Assembly: GCA_963774625.1 (NCBI GenBank)
Contig: CAVZFQ010000014.1
Coordinates: 62,001-126,000 of the forward strand
Direction: 5' to 3'
DNA: 64,000 bases
DNA from: VAXT01 sp963774625
GTDB taxonomy: Bacteria > Actinomycetota > Thermoleophilia > Gaiellales > Gaiellaceae
A program made the translations under genes and the position numbers. Of this stretch, positions 41,553 through 50,331 are shown in pieces. The notes beneath the pieces are model-generated. The model was not told the origin of the DNA and did not search any database. It was given only the letters and a program-made list of their open reading frames with translations. Each line of letters begins with the position of its first letter. The stretch's first letter is position 1.

Positions 41553-42575
41553 ATGAGCGGCAACGACAACAATGCCGTCGAGGTCTTCTCGACGTGTCCG
41601 CAGTCGAAGGACGTCGACCAGGCGGAGTACCTGCAGCGGATCGAACAGGTCGCCCGGTGGAGCGACGAGGCCGGGTACCGCGGGATTCTCGTCTACACCG
41701 ACAACGGGCTCGTCGATCCCTGGCTCGTCTCCCAGCTCATCCTGCAGAGCACGGAGCAGCTCGCCCCGCTCGTCGCGATCCAGCCGATCTACATGCATCC
41801 GTACACGGCCGCGAAGATGGTCGCCTCGCTCGCCTTCCTCCACGAGCGGCGGATCTACCTGAACATGCTCGCCGGCGGATTCAAGAACGACCTCATCGCG
41901 CTCAACGACGACACGCCTCATGACGACCGCTACCTGCGCACCGTGGAGTACACGCAGATCATGACCGGGCTCCTGTCGAGCCCCGACCCCGTCACCTTCG
42001 AGGGCAAGTACTACAAGGTCACGAACCTGAAGCTGACACCGCCGCTCGATCCCGATCTCTACCCCGGGATCATGATCTCGGGGTCGTCCGACGCAGGGCT
42101 CGCCGCCGCCCGAACGATCAACGCGACGGCGGTCAAGTACCCGAAGCCGCCCGGCGAGGAGGTCGACCAGCGCGGTGACACGGTCGACTCCGGTGTCCGG
42201 GTCGGGATCATCGCGCGGGAAGATCCCGACGAAGCGTGGCGCGTCGCGCTCGAGCGCTTTCCCGAGGATCGCAAGGGACAGATCACGCACAAGCTGGCGA
42301 TGAAGGTCTCGGACTCGCAGTGGCACAAGCAGCTGTCCGAGCTGGGGGGCGACCGCCCCGTCGACGGGGAGAACCCGTACTGGCTGGGCCCGTTCGAGAA
42401 CTACAACACCTTCTGTCCCTATCTCGTCGGCAGCTACGACGCGGTCTCGGCCGAGGTCGCGCGCTACATCGGCCTCGGCTTCAAGACGTTCATCCTCGAC
42501 ATCCCCGTGTCGGACGAAGAGCTCCAGCACACGGCGGTCGTCTTCGAGCGCGGCAAGGAGCTTGCGTTGCGGTGA
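41553..42575 (+). CDS. luciferase-like (LLM) flavin monooxygenase
   Basis: A 340-residue FMNH2-dependent monooxygenase of the bacterial luciferase/SsuD superfamily. N-terminal beta strand EVFSTCPQSKDVD, RWSDEAGYRGILVYTDNG, the flavin/substrate region VAIQPIYMHPYTAAKMVASL, NMLAGGFKNDLIALNDD with its phosphate-binding residues, and YYKVTNLKLTPPLDPDLYPG. The C-terminus closes the TIM barrel (YIGLGFKTFILDIPVSDEEL). It would take FMNH2 from the reductase domain encoded just upstream. The start at 41553 has AGGGGGG 9 bases upstream; ATG 41544 is too close to that site. Overlaps the next gene by GTGA. Confidence 0.88.
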   Translation: MSGNDNNAVEVFSTCPQSKDVDQAEYLQRIEQVARWSDEAGYRGILVYTDNGLVDPWLVSQLILQSTEQLAPLVAIQPIYMHPYTAAKMVASLAFLHERRIYLNMLAGGFKNDLIALNDDTPHDDRYLRTVEYTQIMTGLLSSPDPVTFEGKYYKVTNLKLTPPLDPDLYPGIMISGSSDAGLAAARTINATAVKYPKPPGEEVDQRGDTVDSGVRVGIIAREDPDEAWRVALERFPEDRKGQITHKLAMKVSDSQWHKQLSELGGDRPVDGENPYWLGPFENYNTFCPYLVGSYDAVSAEVARYIGLGFKTFILDIPVSDEELQHTAVVFERGKELALR

Positions 42576-44189
42576 CGCTGCTCCAGGACTATGTGACGCG
42601 TCAGGCTGAGACGCGGCCCGACGCTGTGGCTGTCGTCATGGGCGAGGAGCGGCTGACGTACGGGGAGCTCGAGGAGGCAGGGAACCGGCTCGCACGGCTG
42701 CTCCGTGAGGCGGGCTGCGTGCGCGGTGATCGCGTCTGCCTGTTCGTGCCGAAATGCCCGACGGCGATCGTCGCCGAGCTCGGCGTGCTGAAGGCCGACT
42801 GCGCGTACGTGCCGATCGACATCGCCAGCCCCGCTCCGCGCGTCGAGATGATCGTCGAGTCGTCGGAGCCCGCCTTGATCCTGGTGACCGCTCCGGCGGC
42901 GACAGCTGCTCGACGACGTGCTCGCGCTGCGGCCCGGCACGAAAGTCCCCGTCGGCTCGCTCGAGGAGCCGCTCTCGGGAGAGCATTTCGAGACGGCCTT
43001 CTCGGGCGCCGACATCGACTCGCAGTCGGCGGATCCCATTCCGACCGAGAACACGGCCGAGGATGCGGCGCACATCCTGTTCACGTCCGGCTCGACCGGC
43101 ACGCCGAAGGGCGTCGTCATCAAGCACGAGAACGTGGTCACGTTCGTCGACTGGGCGACGGGCTACTTCGAGACGAAGGAGACCGATCGGATCTCCGGGC
43201 ATCCGCCGCTGCACTTCGACCTGTCGACCTTCGACATCTACGGGACCTTTCTCGCCGGTGCGGAGCTGCACCTGGTGCCCGCCGCGGCCAACCTGATGCC
43301 GAACAAGCTCGCGGCGCTGATTCGCGACTCGGAGCTCACCCAGTGGTTCGCCGTTCCCTCGACCTTCACGTACATGGCGAAGTTCGAGGCGTTCGAGCAC
43401 GGCGACTTTCCGTCGCTGGAGCGCGTCATCTGGTGCGGGGAGGTCCTGCCGACCCCGATCCTGATGCACTGGATGGAGCGCCTCCCACACGCCACCTTCA
43501 CGAACCTCTACGGGCCGACCGAGGCCACGATCGCGAGCAGCTACTACACGATGCCCGAGATCCCGGCCAGCGAGACGGAGCCCGTGCCGATCGGCGTCGC
43601 CTGTGCGGGAGAAGAGCTGCTCGTCGTCGACGAGAAGCTGCAGCCGGTGCCGCCGGGCGAGATCGGCGACCTCTTCATCGCGGGTGTCGGCCTCAGCCCC
43701 GGCTACTGGCGGGACGAGGAGAAGACCGCTGCCGCGTTTCTCCCCGACCCGCGCAATCCCGGCGAGCGCATCTACCGGACGGGAGACCTCGCGAAGGTCC
43801 GTGAGGACGGGCTCGTCGACTTCCTCGGGCGCGCCGACTCGCAGATCAAGTCGCGGGGCTACCGCATCGAGCTCGGTGAGATCGAGACCGCGCTGAACGC
43901 GCTCGACGACATCCGGGAGTGTGCCGTCGTCGGCGTCGAGACCGGTGGTTTCGAGGGCACCGCCATCTGCTGCGCGTACGCGCCGGCCAAGGGCGAGAGC
44001 GTTGCTCCACCGGCGATCCGCGAGCAGATCGCGAAGACGCTCCCCTCCTACATGCTGCCCGCCCGCTGGAAGGTGCTGGACGAGCTCCCGAAGAACGTCA
44101 ACGGCAAGATCGACCGGCGGTCGATCAGGGAGCAGTTCGAGGCCGAGGCGACCGCCGAGCCGTCCCAACAGGCCGCGGCCGGGCGCTAG
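42572..44189 (+). pseudogene. stand-alone amino-acid adenylation enzyme, frameshifted
   Basis: A 538-residue A-domain enzyme after correcting one base. Motifs: A1/A2 region LTYGELEEAGNRLARLLREA, A3 FTSGSTGTPKGVV, A4 HFDLSTFDIYG, A5 YGPTEATIASSYY, A7 YRTGDLAKVRE, A8 GRADSQIKSRGYRIELGEIE and A10 NGKIDRR. The A4 Asp (FDxS) fits an alpha-amino-acid substrate, and the FDLSxxDIY pattern is near that of DltA. The exact residue is not predictable. An extra A at 42902 breaks the frame early, and deleting it restores the reading ATQLLDDVLALRPGTK (first residues inferred). It likely loads the carrier protein at 44205. Confidence 0.85.
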
Positions 44190-44204
44190 GCTCGGAGCCC
44201 CTCG

Positions 44205-44450
44205 ATGGCCGGCGATCCAGGCGTCAGCGAGCGCGTGCAGCAGCTCTTCCTCGAGACGCTGAACGTCCAGGTGCCGTCGCAGGAGGCAGACCTGATCGAG
44301 TCCGGGCTGATCGACTCGCTCGCCCTCGTCGAGCTCCTGTTCGCGATCGAGCGCGAGTTCTCGGTGAGCCTGCCGCTCGATGATCTGGAGATCGAGAACT
44401 TCCGCAGCGTCAACCGCATCAGCGAAGTGATCGAGGGGGCGCAGGCGTGA
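44205..44450 (+). CDS. acyl/peptidyl carrier protein
   Basis: An 81-residue phosphopantetheine carrier. Four-helix layout, with the attachment serine in ESGLIDSLALVELLFAIERE (DSL motif) and helix III in SVSLPLDDLEIENFRSVNRI. It follows the adenylation gene by 15 bases and is overlapped by the next gene (GTGA). A stand-alone carrier next to a stand-alone adenylation enzyme is the arrangement used to hold an activated amino acid for modification by separate enzymes. A 4'-phosphopantetheinyl transferase is not in the window. Confidence 0.9.
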   Translation: MAGDPGVSERVQQLFLETLNVQVPSQEADLIESGLIDSLALVELLFAIEREFSVSLPLDDLEIENFRSVNRISEVIEGAQA

Positions 44451-45532
44451 GCGCGATCCGCCCGCTCGAGCGCGCCGATCTCCCGCAGGTCGTCAGCCTC
44501 TACGAGCACGTCGCGCGCTCCGGGTCGAGGACGCCTCCACCGGGACTGGCCGGCTACTTCGAACGGACCTTCCTCGACCACCCCTGGGCCGATGCGGAGA
44601 TTCCGTCACTCGTCTACGCAGACGGTGACAAGATCCTCGGCTTCCTCGGATCGAGCGTCCGCAGGATGGAGCTCGAGGGGCGGCCGTTGCGCATGGGGAT
44701 CAGCGGCCAGCTCGTGACGGAGCCCGAGGTGCGTAAGCGCGCCGCCGGTGCGTTCCTGATGCGCGAGTACATGTCCGGTGCGCAGGACCTGACGATCACC
44801 GACACGGCGTCTGACATGGTGCGCCGGATCTGGGAGGGAGTCGGCGGCGAAACGAGCCAGCTCGCGTGCATCGGCTGGGTGCGCATCTTCCGGCCGGCGC
44901 AGTTCGCTTCCGCCTATCGCGGTCGGCAGCAGGTCGAGCCGGTGCGCCGGGCGAGGATCTCGCAGGTTCTGGACACTGTGGCCTCGCCGCTGGCCTCGCG
45001 GACGCTCCGCCCGGATCGAGCGGGCGAGCTTCAGGCCGAGGAGCTGACGGCGGCCGAGCTCGTCAGCCAGGTTCGTGACATCAAGTTCCGCCTCCGTCCG
45101 GCGTACGACGAGGGATTTGCCGACTGGCTACTGCAAGAAGTGGCTGCGGTGCGCAGCCGGGGCACGCTCGTCAAGCAGCTCGTCCGCGGCGCCGACGGAC
45201 GGGGCCGCGGGTGGTACGTCTACTACCTCGTTCCCGGCGGGATCTCCCAGGTGCTCCAGATCGGCGCCGAGGAGCGCAACGCGCCGGACGTGGTCGACCA
45301 CCTCTTGCGGCATGCATACGACGCGGGCAGCGCGGGGATCCAGGGGCGGCTGGAGGCGCAGCTCAGAGAGCCGCTCGCACAGCGTCGGGCGCTCTTCCAC
45401 CAGAGCGGGTTCCTGGTGTTGATCCACGCCAAGGATCGCGAGGTCTCGCATGCGATCCAGGCCGGGCACGCCCTCCTCACGCGCCTCGAAGGCGAGTTCT
45501 GGATGGGGCATCACCTCGAGCCGTTCCGGTGA
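44447..45532 (+). CDS. GNAT-family acyltransferase-like protein
   Basis: A 361-residue protein with an N-terminal GNAT fold (AIRPLERADLPQVVSLYEHV; KILGFLGSSVRRMELEGRPL; ISGQLVTEPEVRKRAAGAFL, where the R-x-x-A-G segment is the pyrophosphate-like loop) and a second, C-terminal GNAT-like half (YVYYLVPGGISQVLQIG; AYDAGSAGIQGRLEAQL). The double-GNAT layout resembles FemAB-like and other acyl/aminoacyl transferases. In this operon it is the best candidate to move the carrier-bound residue to an amino sugar. GTG start overlapping the carrier gene; overlaps the formyltransferase gene by GTGA. Confidence 0.78.
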   Translation: MSAIRPLERADLPQVVSLYEHVARSGSRTPPPGLAGYFERTFLDHPWADAEIPSLVYADGDKILGFLGSSVRRMELEGRPLRMGISGQLVTEPEVRKRAAGAFLMREYMSGAQDLTITDTASDMVRRIWEGVGGETSQLACIGWVRIFRPAQFASAYRGRQQVEPVRRARISQVLDTVASPLASRTLRPDRAGELQAEELTAAELVSQVRDIKFRLRPAYDEGFADWLLQEVAAVRSRGTLVKQLVRGADGRGRGWYVYYLVPGGISQVLQIGAEERNAPDVVDHLLRHAYDAGSAGIQGRLEAQLREPLAQRRALFHQSGFLVLIHAKDREVSHAIQAGHALLTRLEGEFWMGHHLEPFR

Positions 45533-46452
45533 ACGTGCTGCTCGTGGCCGAGGAATCGGCCGGAATCCAGGTGCTCAGAATGGTCGCGGGGTCGGAGCAC
45601 GACCTGGTCGCGGTCCTGACCGAGCCGCCGACCCGGGGCGGAGGCGCAACCGTCGCGAGCGTGGCGGAAACGCTCGGCGTGCCGATCCTGCCCTCGACGA
45701 GCGTGCGCGATCCGGAGTTCGCGGAGTGGATGCGGAGCAAGGAGATCGACCTCCTGCTCAACGTGCACTCGCTGTACGTCATCCATGCGGACCTCGTCGC
45801 CGCTCCGCGAACCGGCAGCTTCAACCTGCACCCGGGGCCGCTCCCCGAGTACGCAGGCCTGAACGCGCCGAGCTGGGCGATCTACCACGGAGAGGACAGT
45901 CACGCCGTGACGGTGCACTGGATGGAGCCCGGTATCGACACCGGTGCGATCGCCTACGAGACCTCCTTCGAGATCACCGAGGACGACACGGGCCTCTCCC
46001 TGAGCGCGCGCTGTGTGCGTGAAGGATTGCCCCTTTTCCAGCAGCTGCTGGACGTGGCCGCGCAGGGTCGCGACGCCATTCCGGCGACCGCGCAGGATCC
46101 ATCGCGCCGCAGGTACTTCGGCGCCGACGTGCCGAATGACGGCCGGATCGCCTGGGGCCGCCCGGCCCGCGAGGTGGTCGACTTCGTCCGGGCCTGCGAC
46201 TACTTCCCGTTCCCCTCTCCGTGGGGCCAGGCCCAGGCCAGGCTGGCCGGGGCGACTGTGGCCGTCACCAAGGCTTCCCGAACGGGTGAGGCTGCCGGCG
46301 CCGAGCCCGGCGACGTCGGCCCTTCCGGCGAGGAGGGCGTGCGCGTGGCGACCGGGGACGAGTGGATCCTCGTGCACCGGCTGCACGTGGACGGCCAGGC
46401 TCAGCCCGCAGCGGCTGTGCTCGAACCGGGCATGCGGCTCGACGATGGTTAG
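45529..46452 (+). CDS. formyltransferase (Fmt/ArnA-N/sugar type)
   Basis: A 307-residue 10-formyl-tetrahydrofolate-dependent formyltransferase. The catalytic Asn-His-Asp triad is visible: SFNLHPGPLPEYAGLNAPSW contains Asn and His, and VHWMEPGIDTGAIAYE contains the Asp. The C-terminal part (about 200-307; GRPAREVVDFVRACDYFPFP) resembles the Fmt/ArnA C-domain. Context (amino sugar aminotransferase, glycan genes) points to N-formylation of a sugar or of the aminoacyl group, as in VioF/FdtF, rather than initiator tRNA. GTG start overlaps the upstream stop. Last gene of the operon; converges on the deacetylase gene. Confidence 0.85.
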   Translation: MNVLLVAEESAGIQVLRMVAGSEHDLVAVLTEPPTRGGGATVASVAETLGVPILPSTSVRDPEFAEWMRSKEIDLLLNVHSLYVIHADLVAAPRTGSFNLHPGPLPEYAGLNAPSWAIYHGEDSHAVTVHWMEPGIDTGAIAYETSFEITEDDTGLSLSARCVREGLPLFQQLLDVAAQGRDAIPATAQDPSRRRYFGADVPNDGRIAWGRPAREVVDFVRACDYFPFPSPWGQAQARLAGATVAVTKASRTGEAAGAEPGDVGPSGEEGVRVATGDEWILVHRLHVDGQAQPAAAVLEPGMRLDDG

Positions 46453-46459
46453 GTCGCGG

Positions 46460-47197
46460 TCAGCGTCCCAAGGCGGCGCGCGCCAGGGCCGCGGCCCGGT
46501 AGATGGGCCTCGCGACGAACGACGTCTTCAGGGTTGCCCGCAGCAGCGAATCCGCGCGGTAGACGTGCGCCCGCCTGATGGAATAGCGGCCGGCCTTCTC
46601 TCGCGTGCCGTGCAGCGTGAACGCAGCGTCGTAGCCGGCACGCTCGGCCAGGCTCTTGACGCGCGCGTCGTGCTCGCCGTACGGATAGGCGAGGTAGCGG
46701 CACGGCCGTCCGAGCTGATCCTCGCAGCGGGCTCGCGACTCCCGGAGCTCGCGGTCGATCTCGGCTTCGTCGAGGCGGGGGAGATGCGGGTGGCTGACGG
46801 TATGCGAGCCGATCTCGAACCCCCGGTCCGCGAGGGCGCGGAGCTCGTCCCAGTCCATGGTCTCCAACTCGTCGGGCTGAGCGATCGCGTCCGCCGCGAG
46901 CTCGGGAACGTCGAGCGGACGGCCCTCGTCTGCAAAGGCGGTCGAGGCAAAGATCGTGGCCGGCACGCCCAGGCGCTCGAGCAGGTCGAGGGCACGAGCG
47001 ATGCTCGTGTACGCGTCGTCGAAAGTCACGTGCAGGAGGCGGCCGTTCCCGTCGATCGCCTCGCTCGCGCCGACGGGCTGGAACCCGCGATCGAGCAGGC
47101 TCCGTATCTGACGCTCGAAGGCCGCCGGCGGCAGGGCCAGGGCATGGCCCCAGCCGTCGGAGACGGCGTGGTAGCAAAGGACGAGCGGACGTGACAT
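46460..47197 (-). CDS. polysaccharide deacetylase (NodB family)
   Basis: A 245-residue CE4 deacetylase. Motif 1 LLHVTFDDAYTS has the catalytic Asp and metal Asp; motif 2 IGSHTVSHPHLPRL has the two metal histidines; motif 3 RYLAYPYGEHD and the C-terminal strand AAFTLHGTREKAG follow. No signal peptide is seen, so it may act on cytosolic lipid-linked sugars rather than finished polymer. Its start overlaps the divergent phosphotransferase-like gene by 7 bases, and its end is 8 bases from the formyltransferase stop. Substrate unknown, likely an N-acetyl sugar of this glycan. Confidence 0.88.
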   Translation of the reverse strand: MSRPLVLCYHAVSDGWGHALALPPAAFERQIRSLLDRGFQPVGASEAIDGNGRLLHVTFDDAYTSIARALDLLERLGVPATIFASTAFADEGRPLDVPELAADAIAQPDELETMDWDELRALADRGFEIGSHTVSHPHLPRLDEAEIDRELRESRARCEDQLGRPCRYLAYPYGEHDARVKSLAERAGYDAAFTLHGTREKAGRYSIRRAHVYRADSLLRATLKTSFVARPIYRAAALARAALGR

Positions 47198-48510
47198 CAG
47201 CTGCCTTCGACCACGGCTGGCTGGCCGCCGTGCTTCCTGCCGACGCGAGTCGCTTCCGCGCCCTCGACGAGGGGCTGGCGGCGGTGCTCGCCGACGCGGG
47301 GGCGGAACTGGTCGAGTTCGGCGCGGACGTTGACATCGCGCCTGCCTCCGAGCTCAGAGGAGAGGCCGACCTCGCCGTGGTCAGCTTTGCGGCGCGCCCC
47401 CACGACAGCACGCACCTCGCCGTACGGGTGGGTCGCCGGCTCGCGAGTGCAGCCGAGGTGCGCGTACGGGCGCGTCGTGCGCGGACGGTCGTCCGCCGCC
47501 GGGGGTACTCGCGGACGGAGGTGGTCTTCTGGGACGTGAGGCAGCAGTTCCGGGCTCCGGGCTCCCGTGCAGGGCGACGGAAGCCGGTGGAGTACCTCCC
47601 TCAGCGAGCGCTGGTCATCGGCCGCCGCCCGCCCCTCGCCTCGACCCTGCTCGACGCGTCGCTCTCGGCCGCGGATGCGAAGCTTCTCGGCCCGCCGTCG
47701 ATCCGGTCCGGGCTCGTCGCCGCGATGACCGACAAAGGGCTGATTCGGATCGCGGTCGGGCCGTCGAGGCGCCAGCTCGACGGACAATCGCGAGCGCTCG
47801 AGCTCCTGCAGGCGATAGACCCCGAACCACCTGTAGCCGAGCGGGCTCCATGGCTGCTCGCTTCCGGCAAGTCGGGCCTCGCCGAATGGTCGCTCGAGCG
47901 CCGGCTGGCCGGATCGAGACCGACCACCCTCACCGATCCATTGCGTGCCCAGTGCCTGGACTTCCTCGTCGCGCTGCACACCGCCGGCGGGTCGGGAGCG
48001 GCGCTCCGTCCCAGTGAGGATGCGGAGAGCATCGCCGTCTTTCGACCCGAGCGAGGAGTGGCGCTCGCAGCCGTCGGTAGCCGGTTGGACTCTGCGCTCG
48101 CCGACGTCCCGCGCGGTTTCGGGCACGGCGACTTTTTTCTCGGGAACCTGTTGGCCGAAGGGGATCACCTCACTGGGGTTGTGGACTGGGACGCGGGCGG
48201 GCCGGGCCGCCTGCCGTTGTTGGATCTGATCCACCTTCAGCATCTGGCGCAGTATTCCCTCGCCGACGAGGACTGGGGCCCCTCGCTCGTTCGGCATCTG
48301 TTCCCGTGGGCGCAGTCCGGCGGGGACGAGGTGGCGCGCACGTACTCCAGCCGGATCGGCCTCGAGGTGACGCCCGGTCTGCTCCAGAGCCTCGCAGCCG
48401 CCTACTGGCTGGATCGCACCGCCTACACCTTGCGGACGCACCGGCAGCGGCGCACGGAGCCCAGATGGCTGGCGCGAAACGTGGATCACGTCCTGGAGGC
48501 GGTCGCGTGA
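47191..48510 (+). CDS. aminoglycoside phosphotransferase-like (APH) protein
   Basis: A 439-residue protein whose C-terminal half is an APH/choline-kinase fold: catalytic loop GFGHGDFFLGNLL (HGDxxxxN) and Mg-binding GVVDWDAGGPG, then PLLDLIHLQHLAQY. The N-terminal half (about 1-200) has an alpha/beta character, with an Arg-rich segment (RRLASAAEVRVRARRARTVV). It does not show a clear P-loop or the usual APH lysine. Family members phosphorylate sugars, choline or small molecules. Within this locus it may phosphorylate a sugar. The start overlaps the divergent deacetylase start. Confidence 0.75.
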   Translation: MTSAAFDHGWLAAVLPADASRFRALDEGLAAVLADAGAELVEFGADVDIAPASELRGEADLAVVSFAARPHDSTHLAVRVGRRLASAAEVRVRARRARTVVRRRGYSRTEVVFWDVRQQFRAPGSRAGRRKPVEYLPQRALVIGRRPPLASTLLDASLSAADAKLLGPPSIRSGLVAAMTDKGLIRIAVGPSRRQLDGQSRALELLQAIDPEPPVAERAPWLLASGKSGLAEWSLERRLAGSRPTTLTDPLRAQCLDFLVALHTAGGSGAALRPSEDAESIAVFRPERGVALAAVGSRLDSALADVPRGFGHGDFFLGNLLAEGDHLTGVVDWDAGGPGRLPLLDLIHLQHLAQYSLADEDWGPSLVRHLFPWAQSGGDEVARTYSSRIGLEVTPGLLQSLAAAYWLDRTAYTLRTHRQRRTEPRWLARNVDHVLEAVA

Positions 48511-48550
48511 GGCGAAGTTGGCGAAAACCCCTCGAACAGCCCATCATTCG

Positions 48551-49309
48551 ATGATGGCGTCCTACCCCGCGCTCAAGGCGGCCCTGCCCGGGCGCCTCAA
48601 GCTCGTCCTCAGGCGCAGCTTCTTGCGGGTCGCATCGATCCTGAACACGGGCTCGAACGTCTCGTGTCCGTGCTGCGGTAGCAGCTTCCGGAAGTTCGCC
48701 CGTTTCCACGGGCTCAACGACCAATGCCCGAGGTGCGGGTCGTTGATGCGACAGCGCGCCGTGACGCTGTACCTCCGGGACGTCCTGCGTGTACCGGAGA
48801 GAGGCGGAGACATCCTTCATATCGGCCCGGCGTCCTCGGTTCAGGGCTGGCTCGTCTCGTTCCCGGCGGTGCACTATGTATCGCTCGACCTGGACTCTCC
48901 GCTGGCCGACATCAAGGGGGATATCACCGATCTCCCGTTCCCCGACGGCTCCTACGATCTGATCGTCTGCCTGCACGTGCTCGAGCACGTGCAGGAGGAC
49001 CGCAAGGCGATCAGCGAGCTCTTTCGAGTGCTGAGGCCCGGAGGCACAGCAGTGATCCAGGTTCCCCCGAGCCCCTTCGAAGAGACGCTCGAGGACCCGA
49101 CGGTGACCGATCCAGCGGAGCGCGAGCGCCGGTACGGGCAATACGACCACGTGCGGCTCTGCGGCTCCGACTATCTCGAGCGGCTCGAGGAGCCCGGCTT
49201 CGCGGTGACTCGAGAGGACTACGCGGAGCGGCTCAACCTGGCCACGCGCTCGCTCTACGAGATTCACGCCGGTGAGCCGTTCTATGTGTGCCTGAAGCAG
49301 CCCGCGTGA
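48551..49309 (+). CDS. zinc-ribbon SAM methyltransferase
   Basis: A roughly 252-residue methyltransferase. A CxxC...CxxC zinc ribbon sits near the N-terminus (VSCPCCGSSFRKFARF and DQCPRCGSLMRQRAV), then a degenerate SAM fold: DILHIGPASSVQGWLV (motif I), YVSLDLDSPLADIKGDITDL, FPDGSYDLIVCLHVLEHVQE and ELFRVLRPGGTAVIQVP. This ribbon/methyltransferase pairing is common in polysaccharide loci. Start: ATG 48551, or TTG 48518, which has a better-spaced GAGG. It overlaps the glycosyltransferase gene by GTGA. Substrate unknown, probably a sugar hydroxyl. Confidence 0.82.
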   Translation: MMASYPALKAALPGRLKLVLRRSFLRVASILNTGSNVSCPCCGSSFRKFARFHGLNDQCPRCGSLMRQRAVTLYLRDVLRVPERGGDILHIGPASSVQGWLVSFPAVHYVSLDLDSPLADIKGDITDLPFPDGSYDLIVCLHVLEHVQEDRKAISELFRVLRPGGTAVIQVPPSPFEETLEDPTVTDPAERERRYGQYDHVRLCGSDYLERLEEPGFAVTREDYAERLNLATRSLYEIHAGEPFYVCLKQPA

Positions 49310-50331
49310 AGCGAGTCTCGGTCATGGCGCCGATGTGGAACGAGGCGTCGCACATCGACGGCTTCGTCGCCGACATCGCAGCGCAGGACTTCGACGGGGA
49401 GCTCGAGTTGCTGGTCGCCGACGGAGCATCGAGCGACGGGTCCGTGGAGCGGTTGCGCGGCGCGGCCGAGCGTGAGGGGATCGAGGTCACGGTTCTCGAC
49501 AACCCCGCGCGGTGGGTCTCCGCCGGCCTCAACTCGTGCATCCGCTCGGCCACCGGGGACCTCATCGTCCGCGTCGACTGTCACAGCCGGTACCCGACGG
49601 ACTACGTGCGAAGGTGCGTGGCCGCGGCCGAGGAGACCGGGGCCGAGAACGTCGGCGGCGTCTTCATTCCGGTCGGCCGCACCGGCACCGAGCGTGCAGT
49701 GGCCTGCGCCATGAACAGCCCCTTCGGCGGGATTCACTGGACGCGCCACGGAGAGGGCGCGCGCGTCGAGGTCGACACCGTGCCCTACGGGGCCTTCACG
49801 CCGGATGCGTTCGAGCGGGCGGGGCTCTTCGACGAGACGCTCGTCCGCAACCAGGACGACGAGTTCAACCTGCGGCTGCGCCTCGCCGGCGGCAAGATCG
49901 TGCTCGACCCTGCGATTCGGATCTTCTACACGCCCCGCGGCAGCTTCACCCGGCTCTTTCGGCAGTACTACGAGTACGGGCTCTGGAAGCCGGCGGTCAT
50001 GAGCAAGCACGGCCGGGTCGTCAGCGCGCGCAGCCTCGTGCCCATTGTCTTCGTCGGCTCCCTCGCCGTCCTACTCGCGCTCGCGGCGTTCAGCGTGACT
50101 GCGCGCATCCTGCTGGCGCTCGAGCTCGCCGTCTACCTCGCCGGCGCCCTCGTCTTCGGCGTGCGCGCCATCCGTGCGAACAGTGAGAAGTGGAGCCTGC
50201 TCCCGCGCGTGATCGCGTCGTTCGTGGTCTTCCACGTCGCGTACGGGATCGGGATGGCTGCCGGTCTAGCCCGTGTCGGGCTCCGGCGGCGGCGCAGCGG
50301 CGCTTCCGCCGGAGCCGAAGCGCTTCCGTAG
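49306..50331 (+). CDS. glycosyltransferase family 2, membrane-anchored
   Basis: A 341-residue GT2 enzyme. N-terminal nucleotide-sugar fold: VSVMAPMWNEASHIDGFVAD, LLVADGASSDGSVERL, DxD-like DLIVRVDCHSRYP, and the acceptor ED-like NQDDEFNLRLRLAGGK. The C-terminus has two or three membrane helices (VPIVFVGSLAVLLALAAFSV, ALELAVYLAGALVFGVRAI). It resembles succinoglycan-type (ExoA) glycosyltransferases. GTG start coupled to the methyltransferase gene. Its last 66 bases overlap the convergent flippase gene. Confidence 0.88.
   Translation: MKRVSVMAPMWNEASHIDGFVADIAAQDFDGELELLVADGASSDGSVERLRGAAEREGIEVTVLDNPARWVSAGLNSCIRSATGDLIVRVDCHSRYPTDYVRRCVAAAEETGAENVGGVFIPVGRTGTERAVACAMNSPFGGIHWTRHGEGARVEVDTVPYGAFTPDAFERAGLFDETLVRNQDDEFNLRLRLAGGKIVLDPAIRIFYTPRGSFTRLFRQYYEYGLWKPAVMSKHGRVVSARSLVPIVFVGSLAVLLALAAFSVTARILLALELAVYLAGALVFGVRAIRANSEKWSLLPRVIASFVVFHVAYGIGMAAGLARVGLRRRRSGASAGAEALP

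Noticed and set aside
45529..46452. Methionyl-tRNA formyltransferase (fmt)
   Set aside because: The catalytic triad is shared, but the operon is a glycan cassette and there is no def or rsmB neighbour. A sugar/aminoacyl formyltransferase is the better reading, though not proven.
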